Below, in pieces: positions 20,480 through 30,398 of a stretch of DNA of 64,000 bases (its first letter is position 1; every line of letters begins with the position of its first letter). The DNA comes from Bostrychus sinensis. Taxonomy: Eukaryota > Chordata > Actinopteri > Gobiiformes > Eleotridae. The stretch is taken from contig CM036245.1 of the NCBI GenBank assembly GCA_020698575.1, forward strand, positions 3,559,609 through 3,623,608, given 5' to 3'. A model generated the notes under the pieces. It was not told the DNA's origin, searched no databases, and was given only the letters and a program-made list of their open reading frames with translations. The position numbers and the translations under genes are program-made.

Positions 20480-20960
20480 CAGGGTTGCCAGATCTCACTG
20501 ACAGTTTTCAGCCCAAACAGAACCTAAAACCCACCCAATACAATAAAAATCAGCCCAAATCACAACCACTCTAAATGTTAAAACCATTTAACAGAAGAAA
20601 GAACAAAAAACTTAAAAGCAGCACTAGAAAACAAACCAAACAGGTTTCCCACAAAGAGAACAACCAGACGACCACAGCCTTCCTGGTCAGGGCGTCATTG
20701 AAATCACATTAAACGTATGAAATACCAACATGAAGTGTTAGCAACCAAACATGAGTCACTCATTTTAAAACAAATGACCTGATGATATGAGTGAGAGAAC
20801 ACAGCAGTTTATTGAAATGTGTATTTCTACTTTGTTTGCCATAAAATGACTACTATATATTTTCTCCACACTATTTTCTAAAAACCCACCAAATATTATG
20901 AAAAGCAGCCCAAGGGACACTAAAATGGATTGCAGAGTGTATGGCTAAAAATATCTATTG
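20480..20960. repeat. Interspersed repeat rich in 'cagcccaaa'
   Basis: 'agggttgccagatctcactg', followed by repeated 'aaaacccacccaa' and 'cagcccaaa' units, is typical of a non-autonomous fish DNA transposon. The right end is not clear and there is no coding content. Confidence 0.4.
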
Positions 20961-20984
20961 CTTGTACATAAACTACTCAGGAAT

Positions 20985-21222
20985 AACATTATGACCACCT
21001 GCCTAATATTCCCACAGGGTCGCTCTGACCCAGTCGTCTGTAGCCATCACAGTTTATCCCTCATCAAACTCGTTCAGATCCTTTCCCATTTTTCCTGCTT
21101 CTAACTCATCAACTCTGAGGATCAAATGTTCACCTGCTGCCTGAAAAGTCCCACCCACGTACAGGAGCCACGGTGAGTATCTGTGTTACTCACTTCACCT
21201 GTCAGTGGGCAGAATGGGATGC
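20985..21222. mobile_element. Tc1/mariner-type MITE, right end degraded
   Basis: Starts 'aggaataacattatgacca' and ends 'cttcacctgtcagtgggca'. The complete form of this common repeat ends with the reverse complement of its start, which is decayed here. Confidence 0.5.
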
Positions 21223-22188
21223 TTGGTTGGTGTATAGTTGGCTACTACTGCTACTGCCTTTAATAATACTAATAATATTTCTACTCCACTGTAACCGAAA
21301 CCTGTCTCAACCCAGGACTGTCTGGTTTTGAGGTAAGTGTAAACCCCCACTTTACCAACGAGGTTCAAAAGTACCTTGCTGGTGACATTAAAACTATTAA
21401 GACTTCCTCCTAATTTCCACTGCACGTGTCCGCTCCGCTGCACTGCGCCATGCACTCCAAAGCTGTTCTAGTGACTGAGAATGTTTCCACAGCCTCTGCA
21501 GCTCTGCAGCGTCGGTCTAACAGTGCTCAGCCCTGTGCTGGAGAGATGCAGCCAGTCTATTTTTTTCAACTGCAGACTCTGTTCAGCTCAACCTCCACAG
21601 TTCAGATTGTACCAAACAAGAAATTGGACGTGCACAACATCCGGATAATTAAATAATAAAAGTAATATCAGTCAGTACAATCCGTGTATGGTTCGTTCTT
21701 TGTTTTTTCAGTTTCAAAATAAAATGAGAAAAAACATATAATCAGTTTTTTTGTTTTATCGTTTTAAAATACAATTTGAATTACAAAAAAAGATGGGAAA
21801 GAAAGAAATGCTGTATTTATCAATTATAAGGTTTATACAAATAAAGCTTTATCCTCGGCACAGAATTCAGGCGGCTTTTTAGTTACTCAATTTGGATACC
21901 GATCCAATTTGGTCCGACATTCGATATGCGCATGCGCAAACTAACAGCTAACAACGGCAACTGGTATAGAACAAACTACAATATTTACCACATACATTAT
22001 ATTTATACAAATGTTCAGTAGTCAAATACGTTTTCACCACTCCTTTACTCTTTATTCCTTTTGAAGTATGAACAATCTTGTTTACAGTGGTAGTGTTGAT
22101 GAAAGATGTGAAACAACGATGATGCTAATGCTAACATACCCTCGCTTTATTTTCCCAACAGAGATTTGGCAAAATCTGATTGGGATGC
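21223..22188. other. Intergenic, nothing recognised
   Basis: Short frames only, none with family features. The last part (from about 22070) immediately precedes the gypsy LTR. Confidence 0.5.
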
Positions 22189-22486
22189 TGTTATGCCCTG
22201 GCTCAGTGGGTGCAACATAGAGGTAGAATCCAAACATTTAGAGAAGTTAAAGTATAATTTATTATAAATAATCTAGGGGACAAATAACAGAAAATAAGTG
22301 GGATGAAGGATGGATGTGGTGGTGAGCAGCAGTGCTGCTGGTCTGGCTGCCAGGCTGCCAGGCTGAAGAGAGAGAGAGAGAGGGTGGAGCCAAGGCGGGC
22401 CTTTAAAGCCTCCAGAATCAAGGAGGTTCAGGGCAGGCTGGAAAACCTGGAACTTGAGAACAGGCTTAGTACAGCTCCACATAACA
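22189..22486 (-). repeat. 3' LTR of the Gmr1-like element
   Basis: On the minus strand it begins TGTTATG and ends CATAACA, a perfect 7-base terminal inversion, and is 298 bases long. It contains a TTTAAAGG TATA-like box and AATAAA. A polypurine tract (cttaaggaaggggg, 22487-22500) precedes it on the minus strand, as expected for plus-strand priming. No second copy was found upstream of gag. Confidence 0.85.
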
Positions 22487-22537
22487 CCCCCTTCCTTAAG
22501 TAGGTTGATCACAGTCAACATGCAAAATATTGGCAAC

Positions 22538-23150
22538 TCATGACCTTGAAAGGGCATCTGCTAGGACATTATCATGTCCTCGGATGTGGCGAATGTCCAG
22601 GGTGAAGCCTTGTAGAAACAGACTCCACCTCATCAGGCGCTGGTTGGAGTTCTTCATGCGACCCAGGGTGACCAGAGGATTGTGGTCTGGGTACACCACA
22701 ACAGGTTGGCTGGAGGAAACATAGACTTCAAAATGCTCAATTGCTAGAATCAAGGCTAGTGCCTCCTTTTCAATAGTGGAGTATCTGCACTGGTGGCTAT
22801 TAAACTTCCTAGAGAAGTAGCAAACTGGGTGCTCTACTCCTGATCTGTCTGCACTGGCTAACAGAGACTTCAGACTGTTGAAAGCTACCTGACATGCCTC
22901 GGACCACTCAAAAGAAACTTTTGGGCTAAGCAGGTTAGTCAAAGGAGCAGCCACAACAGCAAAGTTTTTACAAAAACCCCTATAATAACCTGCCATGCCA
23001 AGAAATCGCTTGAGGTCACGCCGGGTGCTGGGAGCACTGAAGTTTACAATGGTCTCAATTTTGGCTCCAACTGGACAAACCTGTCCACAGCCCACAACTT
23101 TACCCAAATAGATGACAGTGACTTGCCCAAACTCACACTTAGCAAGGTTA
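22538..23150 (-). pseudogene. Gmr1-like pol: RT thumb and RNase H, with deletion
   Basis: The frame reads from NLTLNLAKCEFGQ through YLGKVVGCGQV, FLGMAGYYRGFCKNF and into RNase H (CYFSRKFNSHQCRYSTIEKE, ALALILAIEHFEVY, VVYPDHNPLVTL, DNVLADALSRS). The segment that should carry the first catalytic Asp (a DASxxGxGAVL block) is missing between LLASAD and RSGVEHP, so RNase H is inactive. It directly precedes the polypurine tract. The RTE insertion at 23162 cuts it from the upstream RT. Confidence 0.85.
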
Positions 23151-23162
23151 AGGGTTAGGTTA

Positions 23163-26100
23163 AAACCCTTATGATGACAATAAAAACGAGGCCAGTTACG
23201 TCGCCCGGTATGGCGCAGCCGGGGCCCCACCCTGGAGCCAGGCCTGGGGTTGGGGCTCGATTGCGAGCGCCTGGTGGCCGGGTCTCTCCCCACGGGACCC
23301 GGCCGGGCCCAGCCCGAAAGGACGACGTGGGGCCATCCTCCAGTGGACCCACCACCCGCAGGAGGAACCGTAAGGGGCCGGTGCAAGGAGGATTGGGCAG
23401 TAGTCGAAGGCGGGGGCCTCGGCGTCCCGATCCCTGGACACAGAAACTGGCTCTGGGGACATGGAATGTCACCTCGCTGGGGGGGAAGGAGCCTGAGCTT
23501 GTGCGGGAGGTTGAGCGTTACCGACTAGAGATAGTCGGGCTCACCTCCACGCACAGTTTGGGCTCTGGAACCCAACTCCTTGAGAGGGGCTGGACTCTCT
23601 TCTACTCTGGCGTTGCCTGCGGTGAGAGGCGGCGGGCTGGTGTGGGCTTACTCATAGCTCCCCAGCTCAGCCGCCATGTGTTGGAGTTTTCCCCGTTGAA
23701 TGAGAGGGTCGCGTCCCTGCGCCTTCGGGTTGGGGACAGATCTCTCACTGTTGTTTCGGCCTATGGGCCGAACAGCAGTGTAGAGTACTCGGCCTTCTTG
23801 GAGTCCCTGGGAGGGGTGCTGGAAAGTGCTCCAACTGGGGACTCCGTCATTCTGCTGGGAGACTTTAACGCTCACGTGGGCAGCGACAGTGACACCTGGA
23901 GGGGCGTGATTGGGAGGAACGGCCTCCCTGATCTGAACCCGAGCGGTGTTTTGTTGTTGGATTTCTGTGCTAGTCACGGATTGTCCATAACGAACACCAT
24001 GTTCAAGCACAAGGGTGTCCATCAGTGCACGTGGCACCAGGACACCCTAGGCCGGAGGTCGATGATCGACTTTGTTGTCGTGTCATCTGACCTTCGGCCG
24101 TGTGTCTTGGACACTCGGGTGAAGAGAGGGGCTGAGCTGTCAACTGATCACCACCTGGTGGTGAGTTGGATCCGCTGGCGGAGGAGGAGGCCGGACAGAC
24201 TCGGCAGGCCCAAACGTATTGTGAGGGTCTGTTGGGAACGTCTGGCTGAGCCTCCTGTCAGAGGGGTCTTCAACTCCCACCTCTGGGAGAGCTTCAACCA
24301 GATCTCGGGGGAGGTTGGAGACATTGAGTCCGAGTGGACCATGTTCTCCGCCTCTATTGTCAATGCAGCCGTCAGGAGCTGTGGCCGTAAGGTCTCTGGT
24401 GCCTGTCGTGGCGGCAACCCCCGAACCCGGTGGTGGACACCGGAAGTAAGGGATGCCGTCAGGCTGAAGAAGGAGTCCTATCGAGCCTGGTTGGCTTGTG
24501 GGACTCCCGAGGCAGCTGACGGGTACCGGCAGGCCAAGCGTGCTGCGGCCCGGGCGGTTGTGGAGGCAAAAACTCGGGTCTGGGAGGAGTTCGGGGAGGC
24601 CATGGAGGAGGACTATCGGTCGGCCTCAAAGAGATTCTGGCAAACCGTCCGCCGCCTCAGGAGGGGGAAGCAGTTCTTCACCAACACTGTTTACAGTGAG
24701 GGTGGGGAGCTGTTGACCTCGACTGGGGATGTTGTCGGGCGGTGGAAGGAATACTTTGAGGATCTCCTCAATCCCACCGACACGTCTTCCGTTGAGGAAG
24801 CAGAGGTTGGGGACTCAGAGGAGGATTCATCCATCACCCAAGCTGAAGTCACCGAGGTGGTTAAAAAGCTCCTCGGTGGCAAGGCACCGGGTGTGGATGA
24901 GATCCGTCCTGAGTACCTCAAGTCTCTGGATGTTGTGGGGCTGTCGTGGCTGACACGTCTCTGCAACATCGCGTGGCGGTCGGGGACAGTGCCTCTGGAC
25001 TGGCAGACCGGGGTGGTGGTCCCTCTTTTTAAGAAGGGGGACCGGAGGGTGTGTTCCAACTACAGGGGGATCACACTTCTCAGCCTCCCCGGGAAAGTCT
25101 ATTCCAGGGTACTGGAGAGGAGAATTCGGCCGATAGTCGAACCTCGGATTCAGGAGGAACAATGCGGTTTTCGTCCCGGTCGTGGAACAGTGGACCAGCT
25201 CTACACCCTCTATCGGGTGCTTGAGGGTTCATGGGAGTTCGCCCAACCAGTCCACATGTGCTTTGTGGACCTGGAGAAGGCGTTCGACCGTGTCCCTCGT
25301 GGCGTCCTTTGGGGGGTGCTCTGGGAGTATGGGGTCCGAGGCTCTTTGCTAAGGGCTGTTCGGTCACTGTATGACCGGAGCAGGAGTTTGGTTCGCATTG
25401 CCGGTTGTAAGTCGGACCTGTTCCCAGTGCATGTTGGACTCCGGCAGGGCTGCCCTTTGTCACCGGTTCTGTTCATTATTTTTATGGACAGAATTTCTAG
25501 GTGCAGTCAGGGGCCGGAGGGTGTCAGGTTTGGGAACCACAGGATTTCATCTCTGCTTTTTGCAGATGATGTTGTCCTGTTGGCTTCATCAAGCCAGGAC
25601 CTTCAGCGTGCACTGGGACGGTTTGCAGCCGAGTGTGAAGCGGCTGGGATGAGAATCAGCACCTCCAAGTCCGAGGCCATGGTTCTCGACCGGAAAAGGG
25701 TGGCTTGCCCTCTCCAGGTCGGAGGAGAGTTCCTGCCTCAAGTGGAGGAGTTTAAGTATCTTGGGGTCTTGTTCACGAGTGAGGGAAGGATGGAGCGTGA
25801 GATTGACAGGCGGATCGGTGCAGCGTCTGCAGTAATGCGGTCGTTGTATCGGTCTGTTGTGGTAAAGAAGGAGCTGAGTCGAAAGGCGAAGCTCTCGATT
25901 TACCGGTCGATCTACGTTCCTACTCTCACCTATGGTCATGAGCTTTGGGTCATGACCGAAAGGACAAGATCCCGGATACAAGCGGCCGAAATGAGTTTCC
26001 TCCGCAGGGTGGCTGGGCGCTCCCTTAGAGATAGGGTGAGGAGCTCGGTTACCCGGGAGGAGCTCGGAGTAGAGCCGCTGCTCCTCCACATCGAGAGGAG

Positions 26101-26340
26101 CCAGCTGAGGTGGCTCGGGCATCTGTTCCGGATGCCTCCTGGACGCCTCCCTGGGGAGGTGTTCCGGGCATGTCCCACCGGGAGGAGGCCCCGGGGAAGA
26201 CCTAGGACACGCTGGAGGGACTATGTCTCTCGGCTGGCCTGGGAACGCCTTGGGGTTCCTCCTGAGGAGCTGGAGGAAGTGTCCGGGGAGAGGGATGTCT
26301 GGGTGTCCCTGCTTAGACTGCTGCTGGATGGATGGATGGG
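23163..26340 (+). mobile_element. RTE-clade (Rex3-type) LINE, apparently full length
   Basis: About 3.2 kb, flanked by gggttaggtta at 23152-23162 and 26338-26348, which reads as an 11-base target duplication. The 3' end is a short (TGGA)n tail, as in teleost Rex3/RTE elements. It splits the gypsy pol frame exactly at this duplication, so the insertion is younger than the gypsy copy. The GC-rich sequence contrasts with the surrounding AT-rich DNA. Confidence 0.9.
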
Positions 26341-26344
26341 TTAG
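23171..26344 (+). CDS. RTE/Rex3-type LINE endonuclease-reverse transcriptase, intact ORF
   Basis: The single open frame has 1057 residues. After a basic, proline-rich leader (about 90 residues) the APE endonuclease begins at LALGTWNVTSL and includes VILLGDFNAHVGSDSDTWRG and STDHHLVVSW. The reverse transcriptase has LLGGKAPGVDEIRPEYLK, NYRGITLLSLPGKVYSRVL, CFVDLEKAFDRVPR (motif A), GLRQGCPLSPVLF and catalytic FADD in SSLLFADDVVLLAS. The C-terminus has RPRGRPRTRWRDYV. It would nick DNA and reverse-transcribe its RNA. No stop, frameshift or catalytic loss is visible. The last codons fall in the tail. Confidence 0.93.
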   Translation: MMTIKTRPVTSPGMAQPGPHPGARPGVGARLRAPGGRVSPHGTRPGPARKDDVGPSSSGPTTRRRNRKGPVQGGLGSSRRRGPRRPDPWTQKLALGTWNVTSLGGKEPELVREVERYRLEIVGLTSTHSLGSGTQLLERGWTLFYSGVACGERRRAGVGLLIAPQLSRHVLEFSPLNERVASLRLRVGDRSLTVVSAYGPNSSVEYSAFLESLGGVLESAPTGDSVILLGDFNAHVGSDSDTWRGVIGRNGLPDLNPSGVLLLDFCASHGLSITNTMFKHKGVHQCTWHQDTLGRRSMIDFVVVSSDLRPCVLDTRVKRGAELSTDHHLVVSWIRWRRRRPDRLGRPKRIVRVCWERLAEPPVRGVFNSHLWESFNQISGEVGDIESEWTMFSASIVNAAVRSCGRKVSGACRGGNPRTRWWTPEVRDAVRLKKESYRAWLACGTPEAADGYRQAKRAAARAVVEAKTRVWEEFGEAMEEDYRSASKRFWQTVRRLRRGKQFFTNTVYSEGGELLTSTGDVVGRWKEYFEDLLNPTDTSSVEEAEVGDSEEDSSITQAEVTEVVKKLLGGKAPGVDEIRPEYLKSLDVVGLSWLTRLCNIAWRSGTVPLDWQTGVVVPLFKKGDRRVCSNYRGITLLSLPGKVYSRVLERRIRPIVEPRIQEEQCGFRPGRGTVDQLYTLYRVLEGSWEFAQPVHMCFVDLEKAFDRVPRGVLWGVLWEYGVRGSLLRAVRSLYDRSRSLVRIAGCKSDLFPVHVGLRQGCPLSPVLFIIFMDRISRCSQGPEGVRFGNHRISSLLFADDVVLLASSSQDLQRALGRFAAECEAAGMRISTSKSEAMVLDRKRVACPLQVGGEFLPQVEEFKYLGVLFTSEGRMEREIDRRIGAASAVMRSLYRSVVVKKELSRKAKLSIYRSIYVPTLTYGHELWVMTERTRSRIQAAEMSFLRRVAGRSLRDRVRSSVTREELGVEPLLLHIERSQLRWLGHLFRMPPGRLPGEVFRACPTGRRPRGRPRTRWRDYVSRLAWERLGVPPEELEEVSGERDVWVSLLRLLLDGWMG

Positions 26345-26349
26345 GTTAG

Positions 26350-27010
26350 CACCAACCAGTCTAGAGAACACATCATTAAATTTAGAAATGTGATCAGACC
26401 AAGAAGAGCTACAAATAACAACATCATCTAAATAGGCTTCACAACTCTCAACGCCTCTCAGAACTGTGTTAACTAGGCGTTGGAATGTGGCTGGAGCATT
26501 CCTCATCCCAAAGGCCATAACACTGTACTGACAAAAATCATCAGGAGTAACAAAGGCTGAGATCTCACAGGCTCTGGGGGTCAAGGGGACTTGCAAATAA
26601 CCTTTGAGACGATCGAGTTTTACAAAAGTAACAAAAGTGGCAGACCCTACCCTGTCAATACAGTCATCTAAGCGGGGCAAAGGGAAACAGTCCGGCTTTG
26701 TGACTGAATTAACTTTCCTGACGTCTGTGCAAAAACGGGGTGACTTATCAGACTTGTAAACAAGCAAACATGGTGAGCTCCATGAGCTTGAACTAGGCTG
26801 AGCAATGCCATACTGCAACATGTACAGTACCTCTTCTTGCATCACCTGGCGCTTCTCGGGATTCACCCTATAAGGATGTTGCTTTATAGGGGCAGCATCA
26901 CGAACATCTATATCATGCTGTGAGACACTGGTACAGGTTGGTATGTCCGAGAAGAGCTCAGGATGCCTGTGAATGACAGTGACAATGTCAGCACGCTTAA
27001 CACAGTCCAA
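26350..27010 (-). pseudogene. Gmr1-like reverse transcriptase (fingers and palm)
   Basis: Motifs in order: DAAPIKQHPYRVNPEKR, YGIAQPSSSSWSSPCLLVYK, FCTDVRKVNSVTKPDCFPLP, VKLDRLKGYLQVPL (motif A Asp), MAFGMRNAPATFQRLVN and AYLDDVVICS (catalytic YxDD). The frame continues to SRLVGANLT, where the RTE LINE interrupts it. Catalytic aspartates are retained, but the separation from RNase H and upstream frame breaks make it non-functional. It lies downstream of integrase, which is the diagnostic feature of this element. Confidence 0.9.
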
Positions 27011-27051
27011 GTAAGAAAGGTGTACATCTAAGTTAGAAAGAAGCTGAGAGT

Positions 27052-28115
27052 TCAGCAGCCTCCTTTCAGGAACTGATGTTTCAGTTCAAGCTCTGGAACT
27101 GGGGTGGACAACACTGTCACAGGCTTTGGATCTGTTCTATCAAAATATGGCTTAAGGAGGTTAACATGGCACATATGTGTTTTCCTCCTCCTTTCTGGGG
27201 TCTTAACCAAATAGTCAGTGTCACTGACTTTACGCTCAACAACAAAAGGCCCACTATACTGAGCTTGCAAAGTAGACCCAGAAAGTGGCAGGAGAACCAG
27301 CACCCTGTCCCCTGGAGAAAACACTGTGTTTAGCTTTCTTGTGAAACCTCAGTTTCATTTGGCCTTAGGATTTCTCTAAATTTAACTTGGCAAGTTCACA
27401 CGCCCTCTGGAGTTTGGACCTGAAACTACAAACAAACCGTAGGAGATTAGGTTGGCATGTTGACTCCTCCAACCATCTCTCTTTCAGCAGTTTCAGTGGT
27501 CCCCATACTGTATGGCCAAACACTAACTCAGCCAGATTGAAATCCAGTGACTCCTGGGTCACGTCTCTGGCAGCAAAGAGGAGCAATGAGACTCCCTCAT
27601 CTCATTCCTTCTCAAACTCCCGGCAGTAGACCCTCAACATGTTTTTTAGGGTTTGGTGAAATGTCTCGAGGGCACCCTGGGACTCTGGATGATACGCTGA
27701 AGAGGTACAATGTTTAATTGACAACTGCTGGAGCACCTGAGAGAAGATTCTGGACATAAAGTTTGTTCCTTGGTCAGTCTGAATAATCCCAGGAAGACCA
27801 AAACAGTGTGAAAAACTTAACGAGGGCCTTAGAAACTGCAGCAGCTGTAATTTTTCTTAGGGGAACAGCTTCAGGAAAACGTGTTCCCAGACTTTGTGCG
27901 TGGAAGTGGACCCACACAGTCAACCAAAATACGCTCAAAGGGCTCCCCAATGACAGGAATGGGATGCAAAGGTGCCTTAGGGATAATCTGATTAGGTTTA
28001 CCCACAATTTGGCAAACAACTGGTTTTACAATGCTACGTCACAGCAGACTTTACCCCAGGCCAATAGAAATGTCTCCTCACCCTGTCTAAAGTTTTCCTT
28101 ACACCCATATGGCCT
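27052..28115 (-). pseudogene. Gmr1-like integrase with GPY/F module
   Basis: Reading on minus: zinc-binding start (HDHSLAGHMGVRKTLDRVRR, about 28045-28110); catalytic core in broken frames, with GEPFERILVDCVGPLP (first Asp, about 27915), QTDQGTNFMSRIF (second Asp, about 27770) and AYHPESQGALERFHQT (Glu, about 27670); then NLAELVFGHTVWGPL (27365-27586) and a GPY/F module (LQAQYSGPFVVERKVSDTDY, LVKTPERRRKTHMCHVNLLK, 27052-27324). Integrase would join element DNA to the chromosome. At least three frame breaks. The RT follows on the 3' side after about 40 bases. Confidence 0.85.
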
Positions 28116-28119
28116 GCTA

Positions 28120-28924
28120 GGCTATGATCATGAGCAAGACTGAGAACTTCAGAGCGATAAACCTCTGGGACAACAATCTGATACACACTACTCCAGTCAT
28201 CCTCACAGGTTAACTCAGGGGCAGTCCATTTTCTCAAAAGCACACCATTACTTATAAAATAAGCACATGGGAGTTTTTTTACTTCGTCCTCTGAAACAGC
28301 ACTTTCAAATAGAGCAGATAAACTATCATCTGCTCTTTGTGCAGTTTTAAGCTCCCCATGAGTTGGAAAATGGTCACCAAAACCAAAGGTGTCACATTTA
28401 GCTAGGAATGTGTCTGACAGATCAACATGTGGCTCATTATTTTTAGCTGAAAGTTTCTTAAACATGGCTCGAGTGACAGTACACACTGGAAAAGTATCTG
28501 GGTACTCCTGCTCCAGTTTTTCTGGATGCGCCGACACCACAGGGGTAGAGATAACTACAGGAGCAGCTAAAACTTTGTCACCGGCCAAATCATTCCCTAA
28601 AATGTGAGACACACCCTTAATTGAAATAGATAGACACACAGCTACAGAAACATCTCCAGACACTAAAGCACTTTGGAGATTAACAGTGTGTAAAGGCAGT
28701 GTTAAGTAACCCCCAAAACCCTGCACAACAGCACTACACTTTAAGTCAGACTGCTCAGAAAATGGGAGGACATCATGCAAAATGACAGACTGAAATGCTC
28801 CACTGTCTCTCCAGATTTTAATAGGATGCTTAACAGTTGAGTCTGAATCAAGTGAAATGTACCCATCCATCAAAAATGAGGATGAACAGGCAACCTCACC
28901 CTTCGATGGTGGCTCTTGACACAA
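28120..28924 (-). pseudogene. Gmr1-like aspartic protease region
   Basis: The open stretch begins with residues around WRDSGAFQSVI (about 28790-28810), where DSGA is the catalytic loop of a retroviral-type protease (usually DTGA/DSGA). A flap-like and C-terminal strand region follows (GFGGYLTLPLHTV, GVSHILGNDLAGD). It would cleave Gag-Pol. The frame continues without a stop into the integrase zinc finger, confirming the PR-IN order. Its beginning overlaps the gag nucleocapsid end in another frame, suggesting a frameshift join, natural or decayed. Confidence 0.8.
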
Positions 28925-30398
28925 ACTTTGACTCTCTCTGTATGGAGAAAAGCTACAGGTTTAGGTTTTTGTTTCCTACTCAGAGTGGGACAGTCAGCAA
29001 TGAGATGGCCAGGCTTTCTACAATAGAAACAAACTTTTTCATTTGAATTATTGTAAGCAAATGGCTTTTTAAAAACAGGGCCACGAGGAGAAGCATATTG
29101 TTTGCAAGGTTTTATTTTTGACTCATCCTGTACTCTATTAAAGCTAGATTTGTGAGTTAACATTAACTCATCAGCTAGCACGGCAGCTTTAGCAAGAGTT
29201 GTAACTTTCTGCTCATTTAGATAAGTACAAATAAGCTCAGGCAGACAGTTTTTAAAATCTTCAAGTAAGATTAGTTGTTTTAAATCATCAATTGACTCCA
29301 TGTTAAATTATTTTAGTTCGTGATATGGCTGACCACAAAAGCTTCTCAAATCAAAGAGACACAGTTGGAGATAGATTCCATTGATTTTAGATTTATTGGT
29401 CCAAACATAACTTGCCATGTTTTTTTTTCAGCAGAGACGCATGGCTTGGAGTTTGGTGTGTGCTGGTGGAGAGCAGTGCTTTCACTACTGCAGCTCAGCC
29501 TTTAATAGTCCCAACACACCTGGTTCCAATCTCCAACTTAATTAGGTGTATCAGGCTGCAATTTCTAACCTGTCCAGCAGAGGCCACCATTTGGCAGGTT
29601 CAGGAGATTTGCAACACTCCACCTTCTGAGATAAGCACCATCTATTGAAGAGAGTTTGTTTTTCTTTAGCAAACTCCACATATGATTGATTTTCTAGTCT
29701 GGTTAGGGCCCTAAAGTGCTGACGATAGGCCTCAGGAACCAGCTCATATGCCTTAAGGATAGCACTTTTAACAGTTTCATAGTCCTCACTCTCAACAACT
29801 GTCAGAGCAGAATATGCTTCTTGCTCTCCCAACTAAAACCCTTTGTAGAAGCAATGCCCAAGAATGTTTAGGCCATTTAGAAACGGCAGCCACACGCTCA
29901 AAATGTGGAAAATCTATTTCAACATCTTTTTCCACAAATGGGGCAACCAATTTAATGTTTTTAATTACATCAAACTCTGTTTGGTCAGATTTAATGTGAA
30001 GTGAGGCTCTTTTAAACTCCAATTTTTTCAGGAAATGTTCATGTTCTAATAACATTTGTTTTTCTTTTAGTTGTATCTCTTTTTCCTGCACACTCAACTC
30101 CTTAAGTCTCACCTCTATAGCAGTGTTTGAAGAAGCCAGAGCAGGAGAAGTAGGTTCAGAAACATTCACTGTCACGCTTGCAGTTGCAGGAGGGGCCAGT
30201 AGATCCGTAGAAGGGTTAAGCAGGCCACCCTCAACTAAAAAAAACTTTAAGACTATCTTTAATATGTTCCTTTAGACGTTTATTCCAACCTGCAGTCTCA
30301 ATATTGTAATGTGCAGCTAAACTTAACAACTGCTCTCTAGTAAACCTCTCAAGCAATTCCTCTGAAGGTGATTGAATAAAGTCCGAAAGAGAAACCAT
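28870..30398 (-). pseudogene. Gmr1-like gag with zinc knuckle, interrupted
   Basis: Starts at the ATG at 30398 (MVSLSDFIQSPSEELLERF). A frame break lies near 30240. A Lys/Glu-rich coiled coil follows (VRLKELSVQEKEIQLKEKQM, about 30060-30120), then a capsid-like region (FPHFERVAA, LVPEAYRQHFRALTRLENQS) and, after the inserted solo LTR, LKQLILLEDFKNCLPELI and a CCHC knuckle CFYCRKPGHLIADC (about 28990-29031). Gag would assemble the particle and bind RNA. The large SCAN-like segment (AYRQHFR...CLPELI) is typical of fish gypsy gag. Frameshifts near 29810 and 30240 and the insertion make it dead. Confidence 0.85.
29301..29616 (-). repeat. Solo LTR nested in gag, 5-bp target duplication
   Basis: On minus the 316-base insert starts TGTTGCAAAT and ends TTAACA. 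It is flanked by ctcca on both sides (29296-29300 and 29617-29621). It has a TATA-like ctattaaagg and a polyadenylation signal (caataaatct). Removing it restores the gag reading sense. It is left over from recombination between the LTRs of an unrelated element. Confidence 0.85.

Larger units (their letters stand above)
22189..30398 (-). mobile_element. Gmr1-like Ty3/gypsy retrotransposon (IN before RT), interrupted
   Basis: Reading on minus: gag (30398 to about 28900), protease (28924 on), integrase with zinc finger, core and GPY/F module (about 28115-27052), reverse transcriptase (27010-26350), RNase H (23150-22538), polypurine tract and LTR. Integrase upstream of RT is the copia-like order known among Ty3/gypsy elements in the deuterostome Gmr1 group. 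Insertions: an RTE LINE (23163-26340) between RT and RNase H, and a solo LTR (29301-29616) inside gag. Many frameshifts are present and the 5' LTR was not found. Dead copy. Confidence 0.85.

Noticed and set aside
25589..26345. Minus-strand frame continuing from gypsy RT through the LINE
   Set aside because: The part left of about 26348 is antisense of the intact RTE reverse transcriptase; only the portion above 26350 is gypsy pol.
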